From Opitutus sp. (lineage in GTDB: Bacteria; Verrucomicrobiota; Verrucomicrobiae; Opitutales; Opitutaceae), in contig SIBR01000033.1 in NCBI GenBank assembly GCA_009695065.1, forward strand, positions 1 to 42,851: a stretch of DNA of 42,851 bases, in the 5' to 3' direction. The notes beneath the pieces were generated by a model, which did not search any database, was not told the origin of the DNA, and saw only the letters and a list, made by a program, of their open reading frames with translations. Below, one piece after another: positions 9,471 to 17,675 of the stretch. The number at the start of each line of letters is the position of its first letter. Position 1 is the first letter of the stretch. Both the position numbers and the translations under genes were made by a program.

Positions 9471-9592
9471 ACGGAGGAGGGGGCTCCCTTTCTACCGGCA
9501 GTGGCGGATGTCGTGGGTGGAGTTCAGCCGCGCCGAGTTGCAGTTGGTAATTGGAGGAAGGTTTCATAATCACAGCGCCCGCGAAATACCCC

Positions 9593-9694
9593 GTGCTGAA
9601 GCGACGACAGTTTATCGGGATGGCCGCGGCCGGCGTCGTATGGCCCGCGGCCTTACGGGGTGGCGAATCCTTCCCTTCGGACGCGCTCGCTTAG
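9593..9694 (+). pseudogene. Orphan Tat leader, remnant of a second exported protein
   Basis: A 33-codon frame from the GTG at 9593 reads VLKRRQFIGMAAAGVVWPAA, a textbook twin-arginine signal, and stops after 13 more residues. A GGAGGAAGG ribosome-site-like sequence lies 35 bases upstream, too far to be certain. The stop (TAG, 9692-9694) falls exactly where an AGCT-rich repeat begins, so the body of the gene was probably lost in the rearrangement that brought the repeat. Confidence 0.55.
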
Positions 9695-9767
9695 GAGCTT
9701 GTAGCTATCAGCTTTGAGCTTTCGATCGATTCCGTGCTCCCAGCTCCAAGCTCTGAGCTTCGAGGGC
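9695..9767. repeat. AGCT-word repeat, copy A1
   Basis: Units of about seven bases with an AGCT core (GAGCTT, GTAGCTA, TCAGCTT, TGAGCTT) run through this stretch, ending in GCTTTCGATC. Bases 9695-9727 are an exact inverted copy of 10871-10903 (33 of 33 bases). It lies directly after the stop codon of the isomerase gene. Confidence 0.8.
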
Positions 9768-9783
9768 TTTACGCGATGTTTGC

Positions 9784-10671
9784 TCAGAGCACGAAAATCC
9801 GGTCCATCCGCTGCGCCAGGTCGCGGGCGGTGGCGACGTTTTCCGCCTGGTCGCGGGGTTGCTCGGAGATGGCCCAGCCGTTGTAGCCGGCCTGGTCCAG
9901 CGCCGCCATGACCGCTGGCCAGTTCGTGCCGCCATCCAGCAGCTTCGGGCGCGGCGGCGCCTTCGCCGCCGGGTCCACCGGCGCCGTACTGTAGTCCTTG
10001 ATATGCAGCCGCACGATGCGTTTCCCGAGGAGATTGATCCATTTCTCGGCGGCCGGACCACGCCGCCCGACATTGCCGATGTCGAAATGCCAGCCGACCC
10101 ACTCGCTGTTGATCGCGTCGAGGTAGTCGACCGCCTGCTCCGGGGCCAGGATGAAGTCGTTGCCGACATTTTCGATGGCGATTTTCACGCCGAGGTCTTT
10201 CGCGACGGGGATCGCCTTTTTGACTTCGAGGAGCGAGCGATCCCAGCACTGCTGGTAGGTGACGCCGTTGCGGGCCACCCCCGGCACGAGCAGCACGCTC
10301 GTGGCGCCGTAGGCGTGGGCGTCGTGCAAACTGTGGATGAGCCCGTCGAAGCCGAGCTGGCGCGTCGCGGCGTCGGGCGCCGAGAGGGGCTTCACCCAAT
10401 GGATGTGGCAGCACACGCTGGCGGCCTGCAGGCCGGTCTCCTTGAACGCGGCGATCACCTCGTCGCGATTCATGGCCCCCAGCGGCTCCACGCCCTCGAA
10501 GCCGGCCGCTTTCATCGCCTTGAACTGTTCGAGAACGGTGCCCTTGACGCCGATCGTCGAATGCATGATCGCCTTGCGGAGGTGACGCTTCGGGGCGGCA
10601 TGGGCGATCGGAACAAAAGCCGCCGTCGCAGCGGCGCTCGCAGAGATTTTGAGAAAGGACCGGCGGTTCAT
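9784..10671 (-). CDS. Tat-exported TIM-barrel protein, sugar phosphate isomerase/epimerase family
   Basis: The 295-residue product begins with a twin-arginine leader (MNRRSFLKISASAAATAAF, cleavage near AHAA) followed by an AP-endonuclease-2/xylose-isomerase-like TIM barrel. Metal ligands of the family are visible in order: IAIENVGNDF (Glu), VGWHFDIGN (His, Asp), VRLHIKDY (His, Asp) and WAISEQP (Glu near the C-terminus). Members convert ketoses or inositol-like substrates; the substrate here is unknown. Export outside the cytoplasm is typical of the many copies in Planctomycetota and Verrucomicrobiota. It sits between AGCT-word repeats, with gmd upstream on the same strand. Confidence 0.82.
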   Translation of the reverse strand: MNRRSFLKISASAAATAAFVPIAHAAPKRHLRKAIMHSTIGVKGTVLEQFKAMKAAGFEGVEPLGAMNRDEVIAAFKETGLQAASVCCHIHWVKPLSAPDAATRQLGFDGLIHSLHDAHAYGATSVLLVPGVARNGVTYQQCWDRSLLEVKKAIPVAKDLGVKIAIENVGNDFILAPEQAVDYLDAINSEWVGWHFDIGNVGRRGPAAEKWINLLGKRIVRLHIKDYSTAPVDPAAKAPPRPKLLDGGTNWPAVMAALDQAGYNGWAISEQPRDQAENVATARDLAQRMDRIFVL

Positions 10672-10727
10672 GCCATGATCTCTGGGCGGTTTCGCCCGCC
10701 AGTGCGAGCCCGGACTTGGCGTCGGCC

Positions 10728-10816
10728 GAAAGCTGGTAGCTCTAAAAGCCCTCGAAGCACTAAAAGCTCTGAGCAGATCGCCGAAGCAGAAATCGCCGAG
10801 CTGCGAGCTTTCGATC
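10728..10816. repeat. AGCT-word repeat, copy A2
   Basis: GAAAGCTGGTAGCTC at one end and GAGCTGCGAGCTTTCGATC at the other enclose looser units (AAAGCCC, GAAGCAC, AAAGCTC). The end motif GCTTTCGATC is shared with A1 and, inverted, with A3, which faces it 54 bases away. It lies upstream of the isomerase start. Confidence 0.7.
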
Positions 10817-10870
10817 CATGTTGATCACCGCCTTTCCGCGCTTCCGCGATCCGGTTTTATTTTCATCACT

Positions 10871-10955
10871 GATCGAAAGCTCAAAGCTGATAGCTACAAG
10901 CTCGTAGCTCATGTAAAAGCTTTGAGAGCTCGCAGCTCGCTTTTCAGCTCACCGC
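10871..10955. repeat. AGCT-word repeat, copy A3
   Basis: Starts GATCGAAAGCTC and continues in 7-bp steps (AAAGCTG, ATAGCTA, CAAGCTC, GTAGCTC), then a partly inverted second half (AAAGCTTTGAGAGCTC, GCAGCTC, TCAGCTC). The first 33 bases are the exact inverse of A1. The far end overlaps the last codons and stop of gmd, so the repeat forms the gmd 3' end. Confidence 0.8.
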
Positions 10956-11921
10956 TGCCAAATCGGCGTCGACCATCAGCTCCGCCAAGGCCTTCATCCG
11001 CGTCTTCGCTTCCCAGCCCAGATGGTTCCGGGCTTTCGTCGCGTCGCCGACGAGGAGATGGGACTCTTTGGGCCGCACAAGCCGTTCGTCGAACTTGACG
11101 TACTGCCGCCACTCTAGGCCCACTCGGCTGAAGGCCGCATCGAGGAAATCCCCGATCGAATGCGGCTCGCCCGTGGCCAGCACGTAGTCGTCGGGTTTCT
11201 CCTGCTGCAGCATCAGCGCCATCGTCTCGATATACTCCTTCGCGTAGCCCCAGTCGCGCCTCGCCTCGAGGCTGCCCAGTGTCAGCTCCTTTTGCTTCCC
11301 TATCTTGATGCGCGCCGCCGCCATGGTGATTTTCCGCGTGACGAAGTTTTCGCCGCGCCGCGGTGACTCGTGGTTGTATGCGATCCCACTGCACACGAAC
11401 AAGCCATGGGCCTCGCGATATACCCGGCACATCTGCGTCGCGAACGCCTTCGCGCAGCCGTACGGATTCACGGGATTGAAGGGTGTATCCTCGTTTTGCG
11501 GCGAGGTTTTGGGTGCACCGAAAATTTCCGAGCTCGCCGCATGGTACATCCGCACGGGGTGATCGAGATCGCGCAAGCTCTCGAGGAGGCTGAGCGTCGC
11601 CATCGCGTTTTCATGGCAGGTGACCTCGGGAATCTCGAAACTCAGGCCGACGTGACTCTGTCCCGCCAGATGATAAATCTCGGCGGGGGCGACTTTGCGC
11701 AGGAGACGCCGCAACGAGGTGGGGTCATTGAGCTCCCCGTAGTGCAACTGCAACCGCCCCTCCTGCCCCGCTGGGCCCAGCCGCAGTTGGTCGATGCGCA
11801 AGCGGTTGAACAAACTCGCACGCCGCACGAGCCCGTGCACGACATAGCCCTGCGCCAGCAAATGCTCCGTCAAATACGAACCATCCTGCCCGGTGATACC
11901 GGTGATAAACGCGGACTTCAT
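10944..11921 (-). CDS. gmd: GDP-mannose 4,6-dehydratase
   Basis: Gmd turns GDP-D-mannose into GDP-4-keto-6-deoxymannose, the precursor of fucose, rhamnose and related sugars of surface polysaccharides. The 325-residue product shows the short-chain dehydrogenase fold: NADP motif GITGQDGSY (residues 8-16), LAGQSHVGLSFE, the catalytic Ser in AASSEIFG (129-135), Tyr154 and Lys158 in NPYGCAK, and RRGENFVTRKIT, which contacts the GDP-sugar. Length fits the family. No GDP-fucose synthase (fcl) is next to it. The gene's stop codon lies inside copy A3 of the AGCT repeat. Confidence 0.93.
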   Translation of the reverse strand: MKSAFITGITGQDGSYLTEHLLAQGYVVHGLVRRASLFNRLRIDQLRLGPAGQEGRLQLHYGELNDPTSLRRLLRKVAPAEIYHLAGQSHVGLSFEIPEVTCHENAMATLSLLESLRDLDHPVRMYHAASSEIFGAPKTSPQNEDTPFNPVNPYGCAKAFATQMCRVYREAHGLFVCSGIAYNHESPRRGENFVTRKITMAAARIKIGKQKELTLGSLEARRDWGYAKEYIETMALMLQQEKPDDYVLATGEPHSIGDFLDAAFSRVGLEWRQYVKFDERLVRPKESHLLVGDATKARNHLGWEAKTRMKALAELMVDADLAAVS

Positions 11922-11955
11922 GCACCGCCGAAGCTAGGAACCGGGCATCGAATTA

Positions 11956-12056
11956 AAAGCTAATAGCGGAGCGGAACTCTCGAAGTGAGCTCCAAGCTCA
12001 AACGAGCCGCGAGCTTGTAGCTACGAGCTATGAGCTTTTAGAGCTTTGAGCGCTCG
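11956..12056. repeat. AGCT-word repeat, copy A4
   Basis: Units GAGCTCC, AAGCTCA, GAGCTTG, TAGCTAC, GAGCTAT, GAGCTTT and GAGCTTT fill the gap between gmd and the downstream end of the oxidase gene and run about 19 bases into it, including its stop. It shares GAGCTTGTAGCTA with A1. Confidence 0.75.
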
Positions 12057-13198
12057 CGCTTCAGCCGCGCGAGGCTGAACAGGCCGATGTCGTGGCGGGT
12101 TTCGCCCCGGTCCGCCAGATCGGCCAGAATCTCGCCCACGACGCTGCAGAATTTGAAGCCGTGACCCGAAAAACCGCACGCGATGCTCACCTGCGGATGG
12201 CGGGGATGGGGCGTGATGATAAAGTTCTTGTCCGGCGTGTTCGTGTACATGCAGGTCGCGCCCGTAAGGAAGCGGCCGTTCAACGCGGGGATGCGTTCCG
12301 CAATCGCCTCCCGCATCTGGGCGATCTCCGACTCGCGAATGCGGCGGTCGATCGTTTCCGGCGTGCAGACTTCCTCCGCCGGCGCCCGGTAGAACGCAAT
12401 CTTCACGCCGCCCTGGGGGCCGTCGATTGCCGGGAACCCGTAAGGGGTCGCGCCTCCATCGGTGCCCCAGATGAAAATCGGAAACCGGTCGGGGAGGAAC
12501 GGACCGATTCCGCCCACGGGATCGAACCAGTAAAGCACCTGCCGCTCGACCACCAGCGGGAGCCCGAGATCGGCCAGAATGCCCGGCGCCCAGGGGCCGG
12601 GTGAAATAATCAAGCGCACCGCCTCATACTGGCCGTGGTCCGTCGTCACCCGGACGCGGTCGGTGCCCACCGGTTCCCAGCCCAGGGCGCGTTCTTCGAA
12701 GTGCAGTTCGGCCCCGAGGCTGGCCGCGCGGTCGAGATGGGCCCGTACGGAGTCTTCGGGGCGGAGAAACCCGGCCTTGCGTTCATAGAGGGCCACCGTG
12801 TCGGCATCCGCTTGGATCGCGGGAAAGCGGCGGTGAATGTCCGCCGCTTCGAGGAGCTCGTGGGCCAGGCCGTATTCCCGGGCGCTGCGGACGCTCCCTT
12901 TGACGACGTCGGAGTCCGGCGGGCCGATCATCAACCCGCCCACCTCGCTGAGCACGGAAGCGCCGGTTTCCGCCTCGACCTGGCGCCACAGTTCGTAGGC
13001 TCGCAACAAGAGCGGAACGTAGGCGGGGTCCTCGTAATACGCCTGGCGGATGACGCGGGTTTTCCCGTGGCTCGATCCCCGGTCGTGCGGGGCGGTGAAC
13101 TGCTCGATGCCGAGGACCCGCTTGTTTCGCTTCGCCAGTTGATAAATCGCGGCGCTGCCCATGCCGCCGAGTCCGAGGACGATCGCATCGTAGGTCAT
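12038..13198 (-). CDS. solA: FAD-dependent N-methyl amino acid oxidase (sarcosine oxidase / SolA type)
   Basis: The 386-residue product (from the ATG at 13198) is a monomeric sarcosine oxidase relative. These enzymes demethylate sarcosine, N-methyltryptophan or similar amines, giving formaldehyde and hydrogen peroxide. Seen are the FAD-binding VLGLGGMGSAA (7-17), GSSHGKTRVIRQAYYEDPAY (41-60), and Cys316 in ATCMYTNTPD, the residue that carries covalent flavin in monomeric sarcosine oxidase (Cys315). SGHGFKF completes the C-terminal FAD site. A TTG start 18 bases upstream is possible but unnecessary. The C-terminal codons lie inside an AGCT repeat (A4). The substrate cannot be fixed from sequence. 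Confidence 0.85.
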   Translation of the reverse strand: MTYDAIVLGLGGMGSAAIYQLAKRNKRVLGIEQFTAPHDRGSSHGKTRVIRQAYYEDPAYVPLLLRAYELWRQVEAETGASVLSEVGGLMIGPPDSDVVKGSVRSAREYGLAHELLEAADIHRRFPAIQADADTVALYERKAGFLRPEDSVRAHLDRAASLGAELHFEERALGWEPVGTDRVRVTTDHGQYEAVRLIISPGPWAPGILADLGLPLVVERQVLYWFDPVGGIGPFLPDRFPIFIWGTDGGATPYGFPAIDGPQGGVKIAFYRAPAEEVCTPETIDRRIRESEIAQMREAIAERIPALNGRFLTGATCMYTNTPDKNFIITPHPRHPQVSIACGFSGHGFKFCSVVGEILADLADRGETRHDIGLFSLARLKRERSKL

Positions 13199-13265
13199 GA
13201 AAACGGGAAGGGGCAAAGCTCGGGTCCCTCGCCGGGGAGATCAAGCTCCGGGATCGGTGCTGAAA

Positions 13266-13835
13266 TCAGATGAGCGGCGACGCAAACTGCGCGTCGATCA
13301 GTTCGCAGAAGTGATGGATCAGGAACAGATGGGCCTCCTGCGCCGCCGCCCCGCTGTCGCCGGGCATGATGAGCTCGCACGTGGCGAGGCCGCGGGCGCG
13401 GCCGCCGCCGCGGCCGAGGAACGCGACGGATTCGAGACCGAGCTTTTTCGCCTCCTGCAGCGCCTCGATCACGTTGGCGGAATTGCCGCTGGAGGTGAGC
13501 ACCACGACGAGGTCGCCGGGTTTGGCGAGACCGGCGATCTGGCGGGCAAAGACCTGGTCGTAGCCAAAATCGTTGCCGATGCACGAGAGGAGCGAGCCGT
13601 CCGAAGAGAGCGCGATGGCCGGCAGGGAACGGCGGGGCTTCGCATAGCGCCCGACGAGCTCGGTGGCGAAATGGGCCGCCTCGGCGGCGCTGCCGCCATT
13701 GCCGCAGACGAGCAGTTTCCCGCCGCTTTGCAGCGTGGTGAGAATCATCCCGCCGGCCCGGTCGATGGCGGGTCGGATGGCCGGCAGGCCTTGGAGCGTG
13801 TGCGTGGTCTCGGCGAGCGAGGCTTCGAAGGTCAT
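13266..13835 (-). CDS. gmhA: Sedoheptulose-7-phosphate isomerase (phosphoheptose isomerase)
   Basis: GmhA makes D-glycero-D-manno-heptose 7-phosphate, the first step to the heptose of the LPS core. The 189-residue product is a single SIS domain of family length: CGNGGSAAEAAHFATELVGRY (the part 44-64 with the catalytic Glu59), ALSSDGSLLSCIGNDFGY, a phosphate-binding TSSGNSANV, and near the end AQEAHLFLIHHFCELID with the catalytic His. Its start is six bases from a long inverted repeat that fills the space to the divergent recF. Other SIS proteins such as DiaA look similar; the AEAAHFATELVGR motif fits both, so heptose function is likely, not proven. Confidence 0.85.
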   Translation of the reverse strand: MTFEASLAETTHTLQGLPAIRPAIDRAGGMILTTLQSGGKLLVCGNGGSAAEAAHFATELVGRYAKPRRSLPAIALSSDGSLLSCIGNDFGYDQVFARQIAGLAKPGDLVVVLTSSGNSANVIEALQEAKKLGLESVAFLGRGGGRARGLATCELIMPGDSGAAAQEAHLFLIHHFCELIDAQFASPLI

Positions 13836-13840
13836 ACGAA

Positions 13841-13950
13841 AAAGTAGCGGGTAGCGAGTAGCGGGTAGCGAGTAGAAAATTGGCCGGGCAGGCAGCCAGG
13901 AGTGAGAGTTGAAACATGCTCGCTACCCGCTACTCGCTACCCACTACTTT
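13841..13950. repeat. Long inverted repeat of GTAGCGR words (element B) between gmhA and recF
   Basis: The left arm (13841-13872) is a tandem of a 7-bp word alternating GTAGCGG and GTAGCGA. The right arm (13919-13950) is its inverse, with one mismatch and a 46-base spacer. The element takes up nearly the whole 123-bp divergent intergenic region, so it must overlap the promoters or leaders of both genes. Confidence 0.9.
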
Positions 13951-13958
13951 CAACCGTC

Positions 13959-15059
13959 ATGCGCCTGCGCAAACTCACGGTCCGGCATTTTCGCAATGTG
14001 GGATTTGCCGCGCTCGAATTTTCCGGGCGGCAGCAGTTCCTCGTCGGCGCCAACGGGCAGGGAAAGACCAACCTCCTCGAAGCGGCGGGCTTTATCTCGG
14101 CGCTGCGCTCGTTTCGCACCCCGGATCAAAAGCTCGTGATCGGCCACGGACAGCAATGCGCCGCCATCGCCTGCCACGTCGAGCAGGCCCGGATGGGGGA
14201 GACGCACGTCACAGTGAAGATCCGCCACGACGGCAAGGAGGTCTGGTGCGACCAGACGCGCGTCACAAAACTCGGCGACTACCTCGGGCAGTTTCCCACC
14301 GTGGTGTTTTCCTCGTCGGACCTGCAACTCGTGCGGGGCTCGCCGGCTGGCCGGCGCCGGTGGCTGGATCTCACGCTGGCCTCGGCGGCGCCGGAGTATT
14401 TCCGGGCGCTACAAACCTTTACCCGCGGGCTCGCGGCGCGCAACGCCCTGCTGAAATCCGGCCGGCCCGCGGACGCCGAGTTGGAGGCCTTCGAAGCGCC
14501 GCTGGCCCCGGCCGCGGCGGAGCTGATCGCGTTGCGCGGCGCCGGCGTGGCGGCGCTGGCGGAATCGGTGCGGCAGGCCTACGCGCAGCTCTGCGACGAC
14601 GCGGAACCGGCCGGGCTCACCTACGAACCCAACTTTCCCGACGCCTCCGCCGAGTCGCTCCTCGCGCGGCTGGCGAGCGGCCGGGCCCGCGATATCCAGT
14701 TTCGCACGACACTGGTGGGGCCGCATCGCGACGACGTGCACTTTGCGGTGAAGCACACCGCCGCGAAAAATTTCGCGTCGGAAGGCCAGCAGCGTTCGTT
14801 CGTGCTGGCGCTGCGGCTGGCGCAGGCGGCCTGGCTGAACCAAAAGACCGGTGTGCGGCCGGTCGTGCTCGCGGACGATGTGCTGGGCGAACTCGACCCG
14901 GCGCGGCGCCGGAAGTTCTGGGCGGCGATCGACCCGGAGTCGCAGGTCATCGCGACGGGGACGCATCTGCCGGACGATCAATTGGGCACGTGGCAGGTGT
15001 TTGAGGTGGCGGACGGCGTTTTTGGCGAAAAGGCGGCCTCGATGAACCCGGGCGCGTGA
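13959..15059 (+). CDS. recF: DNA replication and repair protein RecF
   Basis: RecF loads RecA at single-strand gaps together with RecO and RecR. The 366-residue product has Walker A GANGQGKT (30-37), the family start [16 protein letters not shown], the [15 protein letters not shown] region, LVGPHRDD, the ABC signature [17 protein letters not shown] and Walker [14 protein letters not shown]. The ATG at 13959 gives this N-terminus; an upstream in-frame start at 13902 would lie inside the inverted repeat. Its stop overlaps the GTG start of the following permease by four bases (GTGA), so the two are probably translated together. recF is not beside dnaA or dnaN here. Confidence 0.95.
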   Translation: MRLRKLTVRHFRNVGFAALEFSGRQQFLVGANGQGKTNLLEAAGFISALRSFRTPDQKLVIGHGQQCAAIACHVEQARMGETHVTVKIRHDGKEVWCDQTRVTKLGDYLGQFPTVVFSSSDLQLVRGSPAGRRRWLDLTLASAAPEYFRALQTFTRGLAARNALLKSGRPADAELEAFEAPLAPAAAELIALRGAGVAALAESVRQAYAQLCDDAEPAGLTYEPNFPDASAESLLARLASGRARDIQFRTTLVGPHRDDVHFAVKHTAAKNFASEGQQRSFVLALRLAQAAWLNQKTGVRPVVLADDVLGELDPARRRKFWAAIDPESQVIATGTHLPDDQLGTWQVFEVADGVFGEKAASMNPGA

Positions 15060-15787
15060 ACCTTTCCCCTTCACACCTGCTGCTCGCGATCCTGGCGGCC
15101 TTTCTCGTGGGCGTGGCCAAGACGGGGATCGGCGGCCTCGGCATGCTGGCGGTGGTGCTTTTCGCGCAAATCATGCCGGCGAAGCAGGCGACCGGGATGG
15201 TGCTGCCGCTGCTGTGCTTCGGCGATCTCTTCGCATATGCATCGTACCGGCAGCACGCGAAATGGAGCGCCTGCTGGAAATTGTTTCCATGGACGGCGGC
15301 GGGCGTGGTGGCCGGCTATTTCGCGCTGGGGCGGATGAGCGAACACCAGACGCGGACGCTGATCGGCGGCATCGTGCTCGGCCTCGTCGTGCTGCATTTT
15401 GCGCGCCGCCGTTTCTACGGGCATGAGACGGACCACGGCGCCTGGTTTGCGCCGGCAATCGGCGTCCTGGCGGGGTTCACGACCCTGGTGGCGAACGCGG
15501 CGGGGCCCTTCATGGCGATCTATTTTCTCGCGATGCGCCTGCCGAAAATGGACTTCGTCGGCACGGGCGCGGTGTTCTTCCTTTTGCTGAATCTCTTCAA
15601 GTTGCCGTTCATGGTGAACCTCGGACTGGTGACGAAGGAGAGCTTCACGCTGAACCTCCTGCTGGCGCCCGCGGTGGTGGTCGGGGGGCTGATCGGCCGG
15701 ACGATCCTGAAGCGGATCGAACAACGGGTCTTCGAGAATCTCGCGCTGGCGATGAGCGCCGTGGCGGGTTTGAAACTCTTGTTATGA
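15056..15787 (+). CDS. TauE/SafE-family membrane permease
   Basis: The 243-residue product is hydrophobic throughout, with about seven or eight predicted membrane spans. It has the family features: a short N-terminal repeat ending [20 protein letters not shown], a [19 protein letters not shown] region, and the second-half counterpart [18 protein letters not shown]. Family members export sulfite, sulfoacetate or other organosulfur anions; the substrate here is not known. The GTG start sits in the four-base overlap with recF, so expression is tied to recF although no functional link is evident. Confidence 0.85.
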   Translation: MNLSPSHLLLAILAAFLVGVAKTGIGGLGMLAVVLFAQIMPAKQATGMVLPLLCFGDLFAYASYRQHAKWSACWKLFPWTAAGVVAGYFALGRMSEHQTRTLIGGIVLGLVVLHFARRRFYGHETDHGAWFAPAIGVLAGFTTLVANAAGPFMAIYFLAMRLPKMDFVGTGAVFFLLLNLFKLPFMVNLGLVTKESFTLNLLLAPAVVVGGLIGRTILKRIEQRVFENLALAMSAVAGLKLLL

Positions 15788-15839
15788 GCGCCGCCGTGGG
15801 CCATTACCCCAGTCGAAACATGCAAAGCCAAGGAGCGCC

Positions 15840-16436
15840 ATGGCGCGGATGACGGTTCGGCAGATGTGGGCGGCGAAGCTGGCGGGGCAGCCCGTCGGGG
15901 CGAGCGCCCGCGCCACGGCGGCGGTGATGGCGCGCGAATCGCGACCGCGGGTGCCCTTTGCGGGCGTCGTGCTGGGCATCGATCCCTCGCTGCGGGGCAC
16001 GGGGCTGGCGCTGATCGAGTTTGCCCCGGGGCGCCAGCCGGTGCTGTTGCGCTGCCAGACCGTGCGCGTGCCGGCGAAACTGCCGATGGCGGTGGCCCTG
16101 GGCGAGATTCACCGGGCCGTGGCCCTGTTCCTCGACGGCGCGGAGGTGCGGCACGTCGCCCTCGAGCAAACGATCTTCGTGCAGAATTTTCAGACGGCGC
16201 AGATTCTCGGGGCGGCCCGCGGCGCGGCGATCTCGGCCGCCGCGCTGCGGGAGCGGCCTGTCTTCGAGTATGCGCCGTTGCGCGTGAAACAGGCAGTGGT
16301 CGGCGCGGGCCGCGCGAGCAAGGAGCAGATGGCCCGGACGGTGATGGCGCTGCTCGGCCACGGCCGGCCGCTGGCGCTCGACGAGGCGGATGCGGCCGGC
16401 GTGGCGCTCTGTCACGCGTTCACCTGGCGGAAGTAG
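15840..16436 (+). CDS. ruvC: Holliday junction endodeoxyribonuclease RuvC
   Basis: RuvC cuts Holliday junctions at the end of recombination. The product has 198 residues because of about 40 extra N-terminal residues compared with the usual 160-175. The core shows the four acidic residues of the RNase H-like fold: Asp in VLGIDPSLRGTGLALIE, Glu in VALEQTIFVQNFQTAQ, and two Asp in LALDEADAAGVALCHA. YAPLRVKQAVVG is the DNA-binding loop. AAGGAG lies 5 bases before the ATG, which supports this start over a shorter one. It follows recF and the permease after 52 bp and may be co-transcribed; ruvA and ruvB are not in the window. Confidence 0.93.
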   Translation: MARMTVRQMWAAKLAGQPVGASARATAAVMARESRPRVPFAGVVLGIDPSLRGTGLALIEFAPGRQPVLLRCQTVRVPAKLPMAVALGEIHRAVALFLDGAEVRHVALEQTIFVQNFQTAQILGAARGAAISAAALRERPVFEYAPLRVKQAVVGAGRASKEQMARTVMALLGHGRPLALDEADAAGVALCHAFTWRK

Positions 16437-16523
16437 CGGCGCACGAGCGGGGCACGGCGCTCCGCGCAAACCCCATCGGGTGCGAGTCTTTCCAACCCGG
16501 AGCCGCCGGAACGTGCTGGGGTT

Positions 16524-16733
16524 GTGCTCGCGTTCCGTCCACGACTGCTCGACTGCCTGCGCGACTATTCCCGGGAAAAATTTGTCAGGGATGTGCTGGC
16601 GGGGTTGACGGTTTGTGTCGTCGCCCTCCCGCTGGCCATCGGGCTCGGCATTGCCTCCGGGGCCACGCCGGCCGCCGGGATAACCACCGCCATCGTCGTC
16701 GGTTTTTTAGTTTCGGCGCTCGGCGGTCCGGCG
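16524..16733 (+). pseudogene. SulP-family anion transporter, N-terminal fragment
   Basis: From the GTG at 16524 about 70 codons match the start of SulP transporters: the cytoplasmic LLDCLRDYSREKFVRDVLAG, then the first membrane span VCVVALPLAIGLGIASG and ATPAAGITTAIVVGFLVSALGG. A real SulP has 400-700 residues. After GG the frame turns into unrelated PAGAPAGGACDASG and stops at 16772. At the same point the resemblance of the opposite strand to a DUF1275 gene begins, so two genes were joined tail to front by a deletion or rearrangement. Confidence 0.75.
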
Positions 16734-16735
16734 GG

Positions 16736-17408
16736 TGCGCCAGCCGGTGGGGCGTGCGATGCTTCAGGATAGTGTAAACGACGCCCGTCACCCCGGTGAT
16801 GGCAGCGGGAATGACGAGGCAGTCGGTGCCGAGATGAGAGAAGCGGTAACCCCCGAGCACGCCTCCGACAAAGAAGCCCGTGAGCAGAACGGCGTAAAGA
16901 CGCATGGGGCGCCAGTCCACCGACTCCCGGCGGGCCGCCAGGCCGAGGGCGATGCCGAGATCCGTGATCATGCCCGTCATGTGCGTGGAGCGGATGACGG
17001 CGCCGCTGTAACTGGTCGCCATCGCATTTTGCAGGCCGCAGGCCATGGTCGCGAGGTAGTCGGCCATGACCGAGCCGTGGCGGAGAAAGTGCGTTGCGGC
17101 GATCAGCAGGAGCGATTCACAGGTCAGCGCCACGCCGTAGCGCCGGCCGGCCTTGAGCCCGCTTTGCCGGATGATCAGTCCGCTGAGCACGCAGCCGATG
17201 AAAAGAAAACAACGATCAGCAGGGCGTGGCCGGCGAGCTGCCAGTCGGCCCGCGCGATCTCCATGCCCACGTTCGTGACCGAGCCGGAAAGGTGCGAGAG
17301 CGCCTGGTGATGGAGGCCCAGAAAGCCGACGGCATTCACCGCCCCCGCGAACGCTGCGAGCACCCCGCCGCCCAGCAGGATCCAGCGGGGAGTCGGTTTT
17401 GTGAGCAT
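16736..17408 (-). pseudogene. DUF1275 (YoaK-type) membrane protein, frameshifted
   Basis: From the ATG at 17408 the first frame reads ILLGGGVLAAFAGAVNAVGF and LSHLSGSVTNVGMEIARADW, typical of DUF1275, and runs into a stop at 17175. The rest (FLFIGCVLSGLIIRQSG, MACGLQNAMATSYSGAVIRS, THMTGMITDLGIALG, GYRFSHLGTDCLVIPAA) continues in the next frame. A one-base loss in a TTTTCTTTT run near 17205-17212 explains both. The C-terminus reaches YTILKHR, the usual end, just before the SulP junction, and no native stop is left there. Six or seven spans would be expected in an intact protein. Function of the family is unknown. A sequencing error in the homopolymer is possible. Confidence 0.75.
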
Positions 17409-17572
17409 GCCCGATGGCTGGTGGAGGGTCCCCGTTCATGCGGGGTTCCGGGCCGTGGACAACGCTTTCCGGCGGGAGGGCAGCAGCCCGAGAGGCGGCA
17501 TGGCCCGTTTCTTTCGTGCCGAGAGGGACAGCCCGCTCCGCGGCCCAGAGCGCGGTTATCCCCAATCCGCGG

Positions 17573-17591
17573 TGTCAACTAATAGTTGACA
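17573..17591. promoter_or_regulatory. 19-bp palindrome, possible operator
   Basis: The stretch 17409-17828 holds no gene. It contains this perfect palindrome, TGTCAACTA-A-TAGTTGACA, and the long inverted repeat at 17676. The same palindrome with two or three changed central bases forms the core of the aspS terminator at 32270. Here no T-run follows on either strand, so a protein-binding site is more likely than a terminator. It lies 165 bp upstream of the DUF1275 start. Confidence 0.4.
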
Positions 17592-17675
17592 ACGTAGATT
17601 GGGGCGTGGGGCGCTGCGGGAGTTGGCCGAGAGAGGCTGCAGGGAAGGGGTAAATCTTCCCCGTGGTTGTTCGTG

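Noticed and set aside
13841..13950. CRISPR array or tandem-spacer locus
   Set aside because: Repeats are 7 bp and contiguous with no spacers; no cas genes are in the window.
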